Positions 50,822 through 58,977 of a stretch of DNA of 64,000 bases are shown here, in pieces. Location: NCBI RefSeq assembly GCF_000732925.1, contig NZ_CP008953.1:1612001-1676000 (forward strand), in the 5' to 3' direction. Below the pieces are notes generated by a model. That model did no database searches, was not told the DNA's origin, and worked only from the letters and a program-made list of their open reading frames with translations. This DNA is from Amycolatopsis japonica. Its GTDB lineage: Bacteria > Actinomycetota > Actinomycetes > Mycobacteriales > Pseudonocardiaceae. Position numbers and translations under genes: made by a program. The first letter of the stretch is position 1, and every line of letters begins with the position of its first letter.

Positions 50822-51865
50822 ATGCGGCTCGCGGTGATCCCAGGAGACGGGATCGGGCCCGAAGTGGTCTCCGAGGCGCTCAAGGTGCTCGGTGAGGTCG
50901 TACCGACGGCGGAGATCACGAACTACGACCTCGGCGCCGCCCGGTGGCACTCCACCGGCGAGCTGCTCCCGGAGTCGGTACTCGGTGAACTCCGTCAGCA
51001 CGACGCGATCCTGCTGGGCGCGGTGGGCGACCCGACGGTGCCGAGCGGCATCCTGGAGCGTGGCCTGTTGCTGCGGCTCAGGTTCGAACTCGACCACCAC
51101 GTGAACCTGCGCCCCGCCCGGCTGTACCCGGGTGTGCGCGGACCGCTCGCCGAGGCGGGCGAGATCGACATGGTCGTCGTGCGTGAAGGCACCGAAGGCC
51201 CGTACGCGGGCAACGGTGGCCTGCTGCGCAAGGACACCGAGAACGAGATCGCGACGGAGGTCAGCGTCAACACGGCGTTCGGCGTCCGGCGCGTGGTGAC
51301 CGACGCGTTCAACCGGGCCGAGGCGCGGCCCCGCAAGCACCTGACGCTCCTGCACAAGACGAACGTGCTGGAGTACGCGGGCTCGCTGTGGTCGCGGATC
51401 GTCGAAGAGGTCTCGCTGGAGCACCCGGAGGTGACGGTCGCCTATTCCCATGTGGACGCCGCGACCATCCACCTGGTGACCGACCCGTCCCGGTTCGACG
51501 TCGTGGTGACGGACAACCTGTTCGGCGACATCATCACCGACCTGGCGGCCGCCGTGACCGGCGGCATCGGGCTGGCGGCGAGCGGGAACCTCGACATCAC
51601 CCGGCGGAACCCGAGCATGTTCGAGCCGGTGCACGGCAGCGCGCCGGACATCGCCGGCCAGGGTCTCGCCGACCCGACCGCCGCGGTGCTCTCGGTCTCG
51701 TTGCTGCTGGACCACTTGGGACAGAAGGAAGCGGCGCGGCGGATCGAGGCCTCGGTGGCCTTCGACCTCGCGACCCGCGACCAGGCGTCGCCCGGTGCGA
51801 CGCACGCGATCGGTGACCGGCTGGCGGCCCTGGTGTCGTCGAACGTGCGCCCGGTCACTCAGTAG
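50822..51865 (+). CDS. leuB: 3-isopropylmalate dehydrogenase
   Basis: A 347-residue decarboxylating dehydrogenase of leucine synthesis. The opening [14 protein letters not shown] is standard. [25 protein letters not shown], and the metal-binding [20 protein letters not shown] with [13 protein letters not shown] are all present. ATG at 50822 with GGAGG upstream. It stands alone, ending at the GAAGGGGCCCTTC hairpin. The same location beside serA is kept in mycobacteria. Confidence 0.96.
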   Translation: MRLAVIPGDGIGPEVVSEALKVLGEVVPTAEITNYDLGAARWHSTGELLPESVLGELRQHDAILLGAVGDPTVPSGILERGLLLRLRFELDHHVNLRPARLYPGVRGPLAEAGEIDMVVVREGTEGPYAGNGGLLRKDTENEIATEVSVNTAFGVRRVVTDAFNRAEARPRKHLTLLHKTNVLEYAGSLWSRIVEEVSLEHPEVTVAYSHVDAATIHLVTDPSRFDVVVTDNLFGDIITDLAAAVTGGIGLAASGNLDITRRNPSMFEPVHGSAPDIAGQGLADPTAAVLSVSLLLDHLGQKEAARRIEASVAFDLATRDQASPGATHAIGDRLAALVSSNVRPVTQ

Positions 51866-51876
51866 TTTTTTGGGCT

Positions 51877-51919
51877 GAAGGGGCCCTTCACCGCATCTCA
51901 CGCGGTGAAGGGCCCCTTC
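51877..51919 (+). terminator. leuB terminator, GAAGGGGCCCTTCACCGC hairpin copy 2
   Basis: 18-bp perfect arms flank ATCTCAC, 11 nt after the stop. The arm sequence is shared with the ilvBNC terminator at 39244-39290. Confidence 0.88.
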
Positions 51920-52010
51920 GCTGCGTTGGTGATCCGGGAATGCGTCCCGAAGTGTGGAACCTTTCGCCCGGTTTGTGGACGCCCGGCGAAGCGTGTGCCA
52001 TGATGCGTCC

Positions 52011-52052
52011 GTGACCTCCTGCACCATCATTATCGCCGAGCGCGCCGGATAA
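52011..52052 (+). CDS. cimA leader peptide with three consecutive Ile codons, 13 residues
   Basis: The peptide MTSCTIIIAERAG contains ATC-ATT-ATC. CATGAT (51999-52004) is a plausible -10 box, which would place transcription start at the GTG. GCGCGCCGG at 52040-52048 pairs with CCGGCGCGC at 52070-52078, forming a pause hairpin over the last codons. The terminator at 52081-52109 follows directly. This is the arrangement of a ribosome-mediated attenuator sensing isoleucine. cimA begins 98 nt after the peptide stop. No direct evidence of translation exists here beyond layout. Confidence 0.65.
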   Translation: MTSCTIIIAERAG

Positions 52053-52080
52053 CAGCTCCACAAGAGCCCCCGGCGCGCAA

Positions 52081-52109
52081 CCTCTCGCACCCATGCGGGA
52101 GGTTTTTTT
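52081..52109 (+). terminator. Attenuator terminator upstream of cimA
   Basis: CCTCTCGCA pairs with TGCGGGAGG (one G-U) around CCCA and is followed by seven Ts. It stands between the leader peptide and cimA. Confidence 0.8.
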
Positions 52110-52150
52110 GTTGCCTGAACACGCTTTGCCACCACCGCGAGGAGATTCCC

Positions 52151-53776
52151 GTGACCCGCAAGGAGCCCGCCGATACACCGCTCGGCGACGCCTTCCACCT
52201 GTACGACACGACGTTGCGCGACGGTGCGCAGCGTGAGGGGATCTCCTACTCCGTCGCGGACAAACTGGCGGTGGCGAGGCTGCTCGACGAACTCGGGGTC
52301 GGGTTCATCGAAGGCGGATGGCCGGGCGCGCTGCCCAAGGACACGGAATTCTTCGCCCGTGCGGCTTCGGGCGAGCTGAAACTTCGCCATGCCGCGCTCG
52401 TCGCGTTCGGCGCGACGCGGAAGGCGGGCACCAAGGCCGAGCAGGATCAGCAGGTGCGGGCCCTGCTCGACTCGCAGGCACCGGTGGTCACGCTCGTGGC
52501 CAAATCCGATCTGCGGCACATCGAACGCGCGCTGCGGGTCGACGTCGACGAAGCTTGCGAGATGGTGCGCGACACCGTCGCGTTCCTCGTCGGTGAAGGA
52601 CGTCGCGTCTTCCTTGACGCGGAACACTTTTTCGACGGCTACGCGTTCTCCCCGGACACCGCGCTGAAGGTGCTCGACGCGGGCGTGAACGCGGGTGCCG
52701 ACGTCGCCGTGCTGTGCGACACCAACGGCGGGCAACTGCCGCTCGGACTCGCGGAAACCGTCCGCGAGGTCAAGGAAAGGACCGGATTCCGGCTCGGAAT
52801 CCATTGTCAGGACGACACTTCCTGCGCGGTGGCGAATTCCGTCGCCGCCGTGCAGGCCGGCGTGACGCACGTCCAGTGCACCGCCAATGGTTACGGCGAG
52901 CGGGCGGGTAACGCCGATCTTTTCGCCGTGACAGGGAATTTGGTGACCAAGCTCGGTATGGAGGTGCTCCCGACCGGAGGCGCCGCCGAGCTCACCCGGG
53001 TCTCCCATGCCCTTGCCGAAATCGCGAACATCGCCCCCTACACCCACCAGGCTTACGTAGGGGCGTCGGCCTTCGCCCACAAGGCGGGACTGCACGCGAG
53101 CGCGATCAAGGTGGATCCGTTGCTGTACAACCACATCGATCCAGCTTCTGTCGGCAATGACATGCGGGTACTGGTCACCGAGATGGCCGGCAGGGCCAGC
53201 CTGGAGCTCAAGGGACGTGAGCTCGGGGTCGACCTTGCCGGCCAGCCCGAGGCGCTGACGAGCGCCGTGAAGAAGGTGAAACGCCTCGAATCCGAAGGCT
53301 GGTCCTTCGAAGCCGCGGACGCTTCACTGGAACTGCTGCTGCGGCGGGAGGTCGACGGCCCGCAGAGCGACGTCCTCGACGAACCGCCGTTCGAACTCGA
53401 GTCGTACCGGGTCGTCCTCGACCACCGGTCCGACGGCGAGGTCGTCTCCGAGGCGACGGTGAAGGTGCACGTCGCCGGGCAGCGCGTGATCGCGACCGCC
53501 GAGGGCAACGGGCCCGTGCACGCGCTCGACGCCGCCCTGCGCGAGGCGCTCAGCCCGCATCTGTCCTGGTTGGACAGTGTCGAGCTGGCCGACTACAAGG
53601 TGCGGATCCTGCCCGGCCATCCGGGCACCGACGCCGTCACCCGTGTGCTCGTCGAGACCAGCGACGGCGAGCGCGAGTGGACCACCGTCGGCGTGCACGG
53701 CAACATCGTCGAGGCGAGCTGGCTGGCGCTGTGCGACGCGCTCGTGCACAAGTCCCTCAGCGAGGGCCCGGCGTGA
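52151..53776 (+). CDS. cimA: Citramalate synthase
   Basis: A 541-residue enzyme of the LeuA/homocitrate synthase superfamily, condensing pyruvate and acetyl-CoA to (R)-citramalate for isoleucine. The catalytic opening is LYDTTLRDGAQREGISYSVA; GIHCQDDTSCAVANS and TANGYGERAGNADL complete the active site; the C-terminal LeuA dimer domain (about 410-530) provides feedback binding. Length and the FIEGGWPG motif fit the CimA-type subgroup rather than LeuA. The Ile-rich leader peptide upstream supports this choice. GTG start. The next gene begins 19 nt after the stop. Confidence 0.9.
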   Translation: MTRKEPADTPLGDAFHLYDTTLRDGAQREGISYSVADKLAVARLLDELGVGFIEGGWPGALPKDTEFFARAASGELKLRHAALVAFGATRKAGTKAEQDQQVRALLDSQAPVVTLVAKSDLRHIERALRVDVDEACEMVRDTVAFLVGEGRRVFLDAEHFFDGYAFSPDTALKVLDAGVNAGADVAVLCDTNGGQLPLGLAETVREVKERTGFRLGIHCQDDTSCAVANSVAAVQAGVTHVQCTANGYGERAGNADLFAVTGNLVTKLGMEVLPTGGAAELTRVSHALAEIANIAPYTHQAYVGASAFAHKAGLHASAIKVDPLLYNHIDPASVGNDMRVLVTEMAGRASLELKGRELGVDLAGQPEALTSAVKKVKRLESEGWSFEAADASLELLLRREVDGPQSDVLDEPPFELESYRVVLDHRSDGEVVSEATVKVHVAGQRVIATAEGNGPVHALDAALREALSPHLSWLDSVELADYKVRILPGHPGTDAVTRVLVETSDGEREWTTVGVHGNIVEASWLALCDALVHKSLSEGPA

Positions 53777-53795
53777 GGAGTCGTACAGTGGGGGA

Positions 53796-54566
53796 GTGCG
53801 TCTAGCCCGAATTGCTCATCCCGGTGGTGTCGCGTTCGCTTCGATCGAAGGGGACGGCGACGACGCCCAGGTACTGGAAATCGCCGAGCACCCCTTCGGC
53901 AACCCCAACTTCACCGGCAAACGCTGGCCGCTCGCCGACGTCCGGCTGCTCGCGCCGATCCTGCCGTCGAAGGTGATCGCGGTCGGCCGGAACTACGCCA
54001 AGCACGCGGCCGAGTTCGGCAACGAGGTCCCGCAGGACCCGATGCTGTTCATCAAGCCGTCGACCACGGTGATCGGGCCGAACGTGCCGATCCGCCGTCC
54101 GCGCGGTGTCGGCCGTGTCGACTTCGAGGGCGAACTGGCGATCGTCATCGGCCAGCCGGTCAAGAACGTGCCCGCCGCCCGCGCGGCGAGCGCGATCCTC
54201 GGCTACACCGTGGCGAACGACGTCAGCGCGCGTGACCTGCAGAAGTCCGACGGCCAGTGGGGCAGGGCGAAGGGTTTCGACACCTTCTGCCCGCTGGGCC
54301 CGTGGATCGAGACCTCGCTCGACGCGGCCGATCTCGCGCTCAAGTCCGAGGTGGACGGTGTGCTCAAGCAGGACGGCCGGACGTCGGACCTGGTGCACAA
54401 GATCCCCGAGCTGGTCGAATTCGTGTCCGGGGTGATGACCCTGTTGCCCGGTGACGTCATCCTGACCGGCACGCCCGAGGGCGTCGGCCCGATCGAGGAC
54501 GGCCAGTCCGTGTCGATCACCATCGAGGGCATCGGCACCCTGACGAACCCGGTTCAAGACATCTAG
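53796..54566 (+). CDS. Fumarylacetoacetate hydrolase family protein (Rv2993c-like)
   Basis: A 256-residue FAH-fold enzyme acting on 2-keto or beta-diketo acids. KVIAVGRNYAKHAAEFGNE, VDFEGELAIVIG with metal-binding Glu residues, GYTVANDVSARDLQ and LTGTPEGVGPI are family motifs. The GTG at 53796 with GGGGGA directly upstream is the start. The location just after leuB/cimA matches Rv2993c. In mycobacteria gltX follows; here a palindrome and a flavin monooxygenase do. Confidence 0.87.
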   Translation: MRLARIAHPGGVAFASIEGDGDDAQVLEIAEHPFGNPNFTGKRWPLADVRLLAPILPSKVIAVGRNYAKHAAEFGNEVPQDPMLFIKPSTTVIGPNVPIRRPRGVGRVDFEGELAIVIGQPVKNVPAARAASAILGYTVANDVSARDLQKSDGQWGRAKGFDTFCPLGPWIETSLDAADLALKSEVDGVLKQDGRTSDLVHKIPELVEFVSGVMTLLPGDVILTGTPEGVGPIEDGQSVSITIEGIGTLTNPVQDI

Positions 54567-54569
54567 CGC

Positions 54570-54622
54570 GCCATGAAAGGTCCTTTCCTTGCAAAATTTG
54601 CGAGGAAAGGACCTTTCCTGGC
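54570..54622. repeat. Intergenic palindrome, GGAAAGGTCCTTTCC family, copy 3
   Basis: Arms starting GCCATGAAAGGTCCTTTCC with an imperfect complement (GAGGAAAGGACCTTTCCTGG) sit between convergent genes, 4 nt after the FAH stop. Confidence 0.87.
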
Positions 54623-54631
54623 ATCCGGAGG

Positions 54632-55867
54632 CTAACCGGCCGGTTCCATCGCCCGCCGCGCGAAGGCCGGGGCGTGCTCGGGCCGCAGCCCCAGGCCCAG
54701 CAGCCGCGCGGGGATGTAGGACAGCGCGGGGAACCGGCTGAACAGCTTCACCATCGGCGCGGGCGGGCCGTTGCGCTTGCCCGCCATCACCGGCCCCATC
54801 ACGTTCTTGTGCAGAATCCGCTGCAGCCCCTGCACCAGCATCGTGGGCGCGAGACGGCGCTTGCGGACCTTCGCCAGATCCGCCACCGACGGCCTGCCGC
54901 GGCGCAGCGGTTCGGCGAGCAGGGTGGCGGCCGCGACCGCGTCCTGCACCGCGAGGTTGATGCCGACCCCGCCGACCGGCGACATCGCGTGCGCCGCGTC
55001 ACCGATGCACAGCAGCCCGTCGAGATGCCACTTCCGCAGCAGGTTCATCTTGACGTCGAGGAATTTGACGTCGTCCGTCGTCTTCAGCTCGTCCACGCGG
55101 TCGGCCAGCTCGGGCAGGATCGCGGCCACGTTCTCCCGGAACGCCTCGATGCCCTTGTCGCGCAGGTCCTGGCCCTTGGGGCTGAGGTAGGCGATCTGGA
55201 AGTAGCCCTTGCGGGGCAGCGGCACGGCGAAGCGGCGATCCCGCATCTTCGGGGTCAGCATGCCTTCGCGTTCCCCGTCCCGCCGTGAGATCCGGAACCA
55301 CCACGCGTCGAACGGGATGGGGTAGTCCTTCGTCATGAGCCCGGCCTCGCGGCGGGCCAGCGACCAGCGTCCGTCGGCGGCGATCACCAGGTCGGCGCGC
55401 AGTTCGCCGGCCTTCCCGTCGGCGTCGCGGTAGCGGACCCCGCTCACCCGGCCGTGTTCGAAGATCAGCCCGGTCATCTCGGTGCTCTGCCGCAGCGTGA
55501 ACGTGGGTTCCTTCGCCCCGGCGTCGGCGAGCAGGTCCAGGAAGTCCCACTGCGGGACCATGGCGATGTACGGGTGCGCCACCTTCAGCCTGGTCAGGTC
55601 GGCGAGGCGCATCATCGTGCCGTCCTCGGCGGGGAAGCCGGCGTAGGCGATCTCGCTGTGCGGCAGGCTGAGGAATTTCTCGCTGAGGCCCAGCTCGTCC
55701 AGCAACGTCAACGTCGACGGGTGCACGGTGTCGCCGCGGAAGTCCCGCAGGAAGTCCTGGTGCTTCTCCAGCACGGTGACCTCGACCCCGGCCCTGGCCA
55801 GCAGCAATCCGGCGACCATACCCGCGGGGCCACCGCCGACGACCACGCAGTTCGTACGTTCGTTCAT
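54632..55867 (-). CDS. FAD-dependent aromatic-ring monooxygenase-like protein
   Basis: A 411-residue class A flavin monooxygenase (PHBH/UbiH type). The FAD-binding GXGXXG is VVVGGGPAGMVAGLLLARAG, the DG motif is ADLVIAADGRWSLAR, and the GD motif is LLCIGDAAHAMSPVGGVGIN. It hydroxylates an aromatic or related substrate with NAD(P)H and O2; the substrate is unknown. ATG at 55867 is preferred over GTG at 55876. The inverted repeat CTTATTCA-8-TGAATAAG lies 20 nt upstream and probably controls it. The gene is not part of the mycobacterial order and looks inserted. Confidence 0.85.
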   Translation of the reverse strand: MNERTNCVVVGGGPAGMVAGLLLARAGVEVTVLEKHQDFLRDFRGDTVHPSTLTLLDELGLSEKFLSLPHSEIAYAGFPAEDGTMMRLADLTRLKVAHPYIAMVPQWDFLDLLADAGAKEPTFTLRQSTEMTGLIFEHGRVSGVRYRDADGKAGELRADLVIAADGRWSLARREAGLMTKDYPIPFDAWWFRISRRDGEREGMLTPKMRDRRFAVPLPRKGYFQIAYLSPKGQDLRDKGIEAFRENVAAILPELADRVDELKTTDDVKFLDVKMNLLRKWHLDGLLCIGDAAHAMSPVGGVGINLAVQDAVAAATLLAEPLRRGRPSVADLAKVRKRRLAPTMLVQGLQRILHKNVMGPVMAGKRNGPPAPMVKLFSRFPALSYIPARLLGLGLRPEHAPAFARRAMEPAG

Positions 55868-55887
55868 CCGTCCCACCCCTTCGAACC

Positions 55888-55911
55888 CTTATTCATCACT
55901 TGTTGAATAAG
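55888..55911. promoter_or_regulatory. Inverted repeat CTTATTCA-8-TGAATAAG upstream of the monooxygenase
   Basis: 8-bp perfect arms, AT-rich against a G/C-rich background, 21 nt before the start codon. The form suits a TetR or MarR repressor. No such gene is adjacent. Confidence 0.55.
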
Positions 55912-56044
55912 CTCAGGATGCACCCCTCCGACGGGCGCGTCAAGCGCCATCCGGGCGGATACGCTGTTCGGGGTATGGCCCAGGTCTCACCGGACCGCGT
56001 GAACCGGCGGACGTCGAGACGAATGTCCAAAAAGGACTTGAGGG

Positions 56045-56203
56045 ATGCGCGACCGTCCCGGAAGGACGGCGATCGCGGAAATGCCCTTGTGGACGGTCTC
56101 GCGACCCAAGCGGGGCAAGGATTTCGTTGTCATCACAGGGCGTGCGCGCCGAGAATCGGATGGGGTGCCGCGTATCGACATTTCACCCGGCCGCCCGCGT
56201 TAG
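56045..56203 (+). CDS. Possible small basic protein, 52 residues
   Basis: The stretch 55912-56329 holds no confident gene. The best candidate begins MRDRPGRTAIAEMPLWTVSR, with GAGGG immediately upstream, continues with KRGKDFVVITGRARR, and stops at 56203. It is basic and has no recognised domain. Other frames across this stretch are equally open for shorter distances, so coding is uncertain. Confidence 0.3.
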   Translation: MRDRPGRTAIAEMPLWTVSRPKRGKDFVVITGRARRESDGVPRIDISPGRPR

Positions 56204-56329
56204 CCGTTGTCCGGTAACTAAAACACGTCATCTCACCAACTGGGAGTAGAGTGCCCGCGCCGGAACAGAGCAGCCTTAATCACCTCATCGGCAGAGTCGC
56301 GATCGCGCTGAGTGCCCTAGCCTCACTTG

Positions 56330-57154
56330 GTGGATTTCGCTCTCGTGCCCCGGACCTCGTCACGAACCACGCCGGACGCTCCGGACGGAGCCCCGTGGGA
56401 GCCGCCGGAGTTACGATTGGTGTGCCTCGACATCGATGACACGTTGATCGACTGCACGGCGGCGATCCGCCTCAGCCTGAGCGCCCTCACTGGCCAGAAC
56501 GACCTTTGGCCGCTGTGGGATCTCATCACCGAAGAGCATGTCGCGCTGGTGGTCGCGGGCGAAATCGATTACGCGACCATGCATTACAAGCGTACGGAAT
56601 GTTTCCTCGCCGAGATCGGCATTTTGGCCGACGAACAGCAGGTCAGCGGCTTCGAAAGACGTCGTCGTGAAATTCTCACCCGTTCGTGGCAATTGTTCGA
56701 AGATGTCCTCCCATGCCTTGAATGGCTGCGGGCCGCCGGTGTTCTCGTCGCCGCGGTCACGAACGCCTCGGGCGCGCATCAGCGCAAGAAGATCGCCGAC
56801 CTCGGCCTCGCCCGGTTCTTCGATCACGTGGCCATCGCCGGTGAACTCGGAGTAGCCAAACCCGACCCGGCGATGTTCCACTCGGTCTGCCTCGGCCTCG
56901 GCTGCGACCCGGCGCAGGCCGTCCACGTCGGCGACAAACTCGACACCGACGCCATCGGCGCGCGCGACGCCGGCCTGGGGGCCGTCTGGCTCGACCGGGA
57001 CGGCATCGCCGAGCGCGCCCCGGCGGGCGTGCACACCATCTCGGGCCTCGACGAGCTGCCTGAGCTGCTCGTTTCCGAGTTCGCGAAGCTCGGCGTGCCC
57101 GCTCAGCGCGCTACTGAGACCCCCGCTTTCACGGTGCGGAACAGCGTGCTCTAG
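56330..57154 (+). CDS. HAD-superfamily hydrolase
   Basis: A 274-residue phosphatase-like enzyme. Motif I is CLDIDDTLID (Asp34 nucleophile, Asp36), motif II is VAAVTNASG, motif III Lys is in GVAKPDPAMF, and motif IV is VHVGDKLDTDAIGARDAG. A helical cap (about 50-125) makes it class I. Function could be sugar- or nucleotide-phosphate hydrolysis. GTG at 56330 lies 7 nt after TAGCCT, fitting a leaderless transcript; a TTG directly before and a GTG at 56345 are alternatives. The two tRNA genes follow on the same strand. Confidence 0.82.
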   Translation: MDFALVPRTSSRTTPDAPDGAPWEPPELRLVCLDIDDTLIDCTAAIRLSLSALTGQNDLWPLWDLITEEHVALVVAGEIDYATMHYKRTECFLAEIGILADEQQVSGFERRRREILTRSWQLFEDVLPCLEWLRAAGVLVAAVTNASGAHQRKKIADLGLARFFDHVAIAGELGVAKPDPAMFHSVCLGLGCDPAQAVHVGDKLDTDAIGARDAGLGAVWLDRDGIAERAPAGVHTISGLDELPELLVSEFAKLGVPAQRATETPAFTVRNSVL

Positions 57155-57205
57155 TATTCTTTCTCGTGCGGCACCGAGCCGGTCGAGATCGGAACGGTAC
57201 CTCAC

Positions 57206-57277
57206 TGGGGTATGGTGTAATTGGCAGCACGACTGGTTCTGGTCCAGTTAGTCTAGGTTCGAGTCCTGGTACCCCAG
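57206..57277 (+). tRNA. tRNA-Gln (anticodon CTG)
   Basis: A 72-nt cloverleaf. The acceptor stem TGGGGTA pairs with TACCCCA, and the discriminator is G. The anticodon arm ACTGG-TTCTGGT-CCAGT presents CTG at 57239-57241. The T arm holds GGTTCGAGTCC. CCA is not encoded. Confidence 0.95.
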
Positions 57278-57408
57278 CTGGAGAACTCTCCGGAGTGAAA
57301 CACAGAGTGACCCCCCCTGCGAAGGCGGGAAACCCGGTCTGGTAAGTTTCTCCACAGCAACACAGCAGGTGAACAACTGAAAATCTCCTCCTGAAGGAGA
57401 AAATCCTA

Positions 57409-57481
57409 GCCCCCGTCGTCTAGCGGCCTAGGACGCCGGCCTCTCACGCCGGTAGCGTGGGTTCGAATCCCATCGGGGGTA
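57409..57481 (+). tRNA. tRNA-Glu (anticodon CTC)
   Basis: A 73-nt cloverleaf. Acceptor GCCCCCG pairs with CGGGGGT (first pair G-U). The anticodon arm CCGGC-CTCTCAC-GCCGG presents CTC at 57443-57445. The T loop is GGTTCGAATCC, discriminator A. CCA is not encoded. It follows tRNA-Gln by 131 bp, the same pairing as in mycobacteria. Confidence 0.95.
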
Positions 57482-57485
57482 CATC

Positions 57486-57522
57486 GCGAAAAGCGTCGAT
57501 CATTTCGATCGGCGCTTTTCGC
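57486..57522 (+). terminator. Terminator after tRNA-Glu
   Basis: GCGAAAAGCGTCGATC pairs with GATCGGCGCTTTTCGC (one G-U) around ATTTC, five nt after the tRNA. Confidence 0.85.
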
Positions 57523-57558
57523 TATTTCGGGAGCCGGCTGACGTCGGTGATCCTTTCT

Positions 57559-57584
57559 CAAGCTTCCGCGATCGCGGAAGCTTG
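57559..57584. promoter_or_regulatory. 26-bp perfect palindrome without loop, core TTCCGCGATCGCGGAA
   Basis: CAAGCTTCCGCGA is directly followed by its complement. Having no loop, it is a better protein-binding site than a terminator. The half-site TTCCGC/GCGGAA resembles some IclR-family operators, but spacing differs. No intact gene starts next to it. Confidence 0.5.
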
Positions 57585-57720
57585 TCGTTGGAGACGCGCT
57601 CGCGCGGCTGTGGTGTCCACAGTGGCCGAATCGGCTTCCGGAATGGACGTACGGTCAGGCCTCGAAGAAACCGTCCGTCCTCGACCGTCGGTGTGGTCGG
57701 GTCCGATTCGCGTGGCGCTG

Positions 57721-57906
57721 CTAAGCGGTCTCCGCTTTGAGTACCGGAGTGACCGGGACGTGTGCGTCGAAGGCGGCGGGGATGGTGGCGATCGCGGCGA
57801 CGGAGAGCGTGAGGCCGGCCCCGGCCCCGGCGAAACCGTGTTCGACCACCACGCCGCCGTCGTTCAGCCGGCTTCCGGAAGTCACCAGCGGGTGGTCGAA
57901 GGTGGC
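57721..57906 (-). pseudogene. C-terminal gene fragment, possibly of a flavin oxidoreductase
   Basis: About 60 codons show strong third-position G/C and end in a proper stop (TPVLKAETA). The segment GGVVVEHGFAGAGAGLTLS faintly recalls the C-terminal FAD-binding stretch of DAO-type oxidases. No N-terminal part is present: upstream of about 57906 the frame loses coding character and another fragment on the opposite strand begins. I take it as a remnant of a deleted gene. Confidence 0.4.
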
Positions 57907-58060
57907 TGGTGTCGTCTGGCGGCCTTCAACCACCGGTACAACGACGACTGGGCGGCGTTCTGGACGGCGTCGACGGGCTGGAAGCGTGACGTGTACTTCC
58001 CGGCCGCCGAACACATGAGCTTCACCGACACGTCGGATAGGTCTGCCTGGTGCTCATGGT
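57896..58060 (+). pseudogene. C-terminal fragment of an alpha/beta hydrolase
   Basis: About 50 codons read as coding: FNHRYNDDWAAFWTASTGWK, then RDVYFPAAEHMSFTDT. HMSFTD matches the catalytic-His segment of PAF-acetylhydrolase/lipase-like hydrolases. The rest of the enzyme is missing, and the frame runs on antisense into the next gene. It abuts the minus-strand fragment at 57721-57906. Confidence 0.4.
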
Positions 58061-58690
58061 CAAGGTCATCACGTAATGGTGTCGGGTCAGCTGCTCGGTG
58101 ATCAAGGCATGCTGGTTCGGTCCGCTGGTATGGGTGAAAAGGTCTGACGACGGCTCGGGGTGCTCCCGTACCGGCTGTCCCGCTTCGGTCCAGGACTCGC
58201 CGAGTCCCATGCGGGTGGTGTCGGCCACCTGCCGGGTGTAGCCGACGCCGGGGAGGTCGCTCGCGTCGTAGACCCGGTTCGGTCCTTCCGGGCGACCCCG
58301 GAACTGGCGGTAGTAGTCGATGGGTTGTGTGATCGAGCCTGCACTTTCAGACCACTCGTGTGTCTTGACGATCTCGTCGAAAGCTCGGATCCGGTCAGGC
58401 AGTTCGCCGTCGAAGCCTGCTTGCCGCACCCAGGTCGAAGTACAGGTCACGGTGCCTGGATCAGACTGTCCGAAGGACGAAGCACGGTCGACCTCGCAGA
58501 TGGTGCGGGTCGTCGCCGGGCCCCATTCCGCCCAGGAGGTGGCTTTCTCCAGTTCGGCGAATCGATCCGCGGCCCAGCGATCGTGCCGATCACGGTCAGC
58601 CACGGCATCGGCGCCCGTCGCCGCGGCCTTGTAGTCGCGGCATGTGGGCCTCGGGCATCGTCGTCGCGCTGATCGCTCGCTCATCGGCAT
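58022..58690 (-). CDS. Hypothetical protein, Trp- and Cys-containing
   Basis: A 222-residue protein without a recognised domain. Notable segments are DRHDRWAADRFAELEKATSW, AEWGPATTRTICEVDRASSF and TSTWVRQAGFDGELPDRIRA. Codon bias is weaker than in neighbours, particularly in the first 30 codons, which suggests transfer, decay or a truncated N-terminus. ATG at 58690 has GGGAG 11 nt upstream; ATG at 58684 is possible. The stop falls where the convergent hydrolase fragment ends. The 287-nt gap to 58977 shows nothing I can name. Confidence 0.5.
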   Translation of the reverse strand: MPMSERSARRRCPRPTCRDYKAAATGADAVADRDRHDRWAADRFAELEKATSWAEWGPATTRTICEVDRASSFGQSDPGTVTCTSTWVRQAGFDGELPDRIRAFDEIVKTHEWSESAGSITQPIDYYRQFRGRPEGPNRVYDASDLPGVGYTRQVADTTRMGLGESWTEAGQPVREHPEPSSDLFTHTSGPNQHALITEQLTRHHYVMTLTMSTRQTYPTCR

Positions 58691-58977
58691 GAGGGTGCGT
58701 CGCTCCCACCCGCACGGCGGCAAATGGGTGCGTTTGTCAGGAGTAGGGCTCGTATGCAACCTTCTCGGACCTCGACACATCCGCCCCGACCAAGGTGGAA
58801 CGCCGTAGCCCGCCCCTCGACCGCAATATCGATGAAGTAGTCGATCGCCCGGTGATCAACGACGGAATCGTCACCCAACTCGGCTGGGACACAGACGGCT
58901 CCGTGGTGATCGACAGACTCAAGAATCGCGCGATCCGACAAGGTGGCTGCGCGGTCCTCGAAGTGAGTGCGTGCCGA

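Noticed and set aside
50822..51865. Tartrate dehydrogenase or isocitrate dehydrogenase
   Set aside because: Length, motifs and location beside serA and cimA fit LeuB better.
52151..53776. 2-isopropylmalate synthase (leuA)
   Set aside because: The 541-residue length, FIEGGWPG motif and Ile-codon leader favour citramalate synthase.
55900..56217. 105-codon frame starting MLNKLRMHPSDG
   Set aside because: Codon bias is absent and the frame overlaps the operator-like repeat at its start. The 56045-56203 frame is slightly better and is listed with low confidence.
57409..57481. tRNA-Glu as att site of an intact island
   Set aside because: No integrase gene and no duplicated tRNA 3' end were found downstream in the window; only a scar is suggested.
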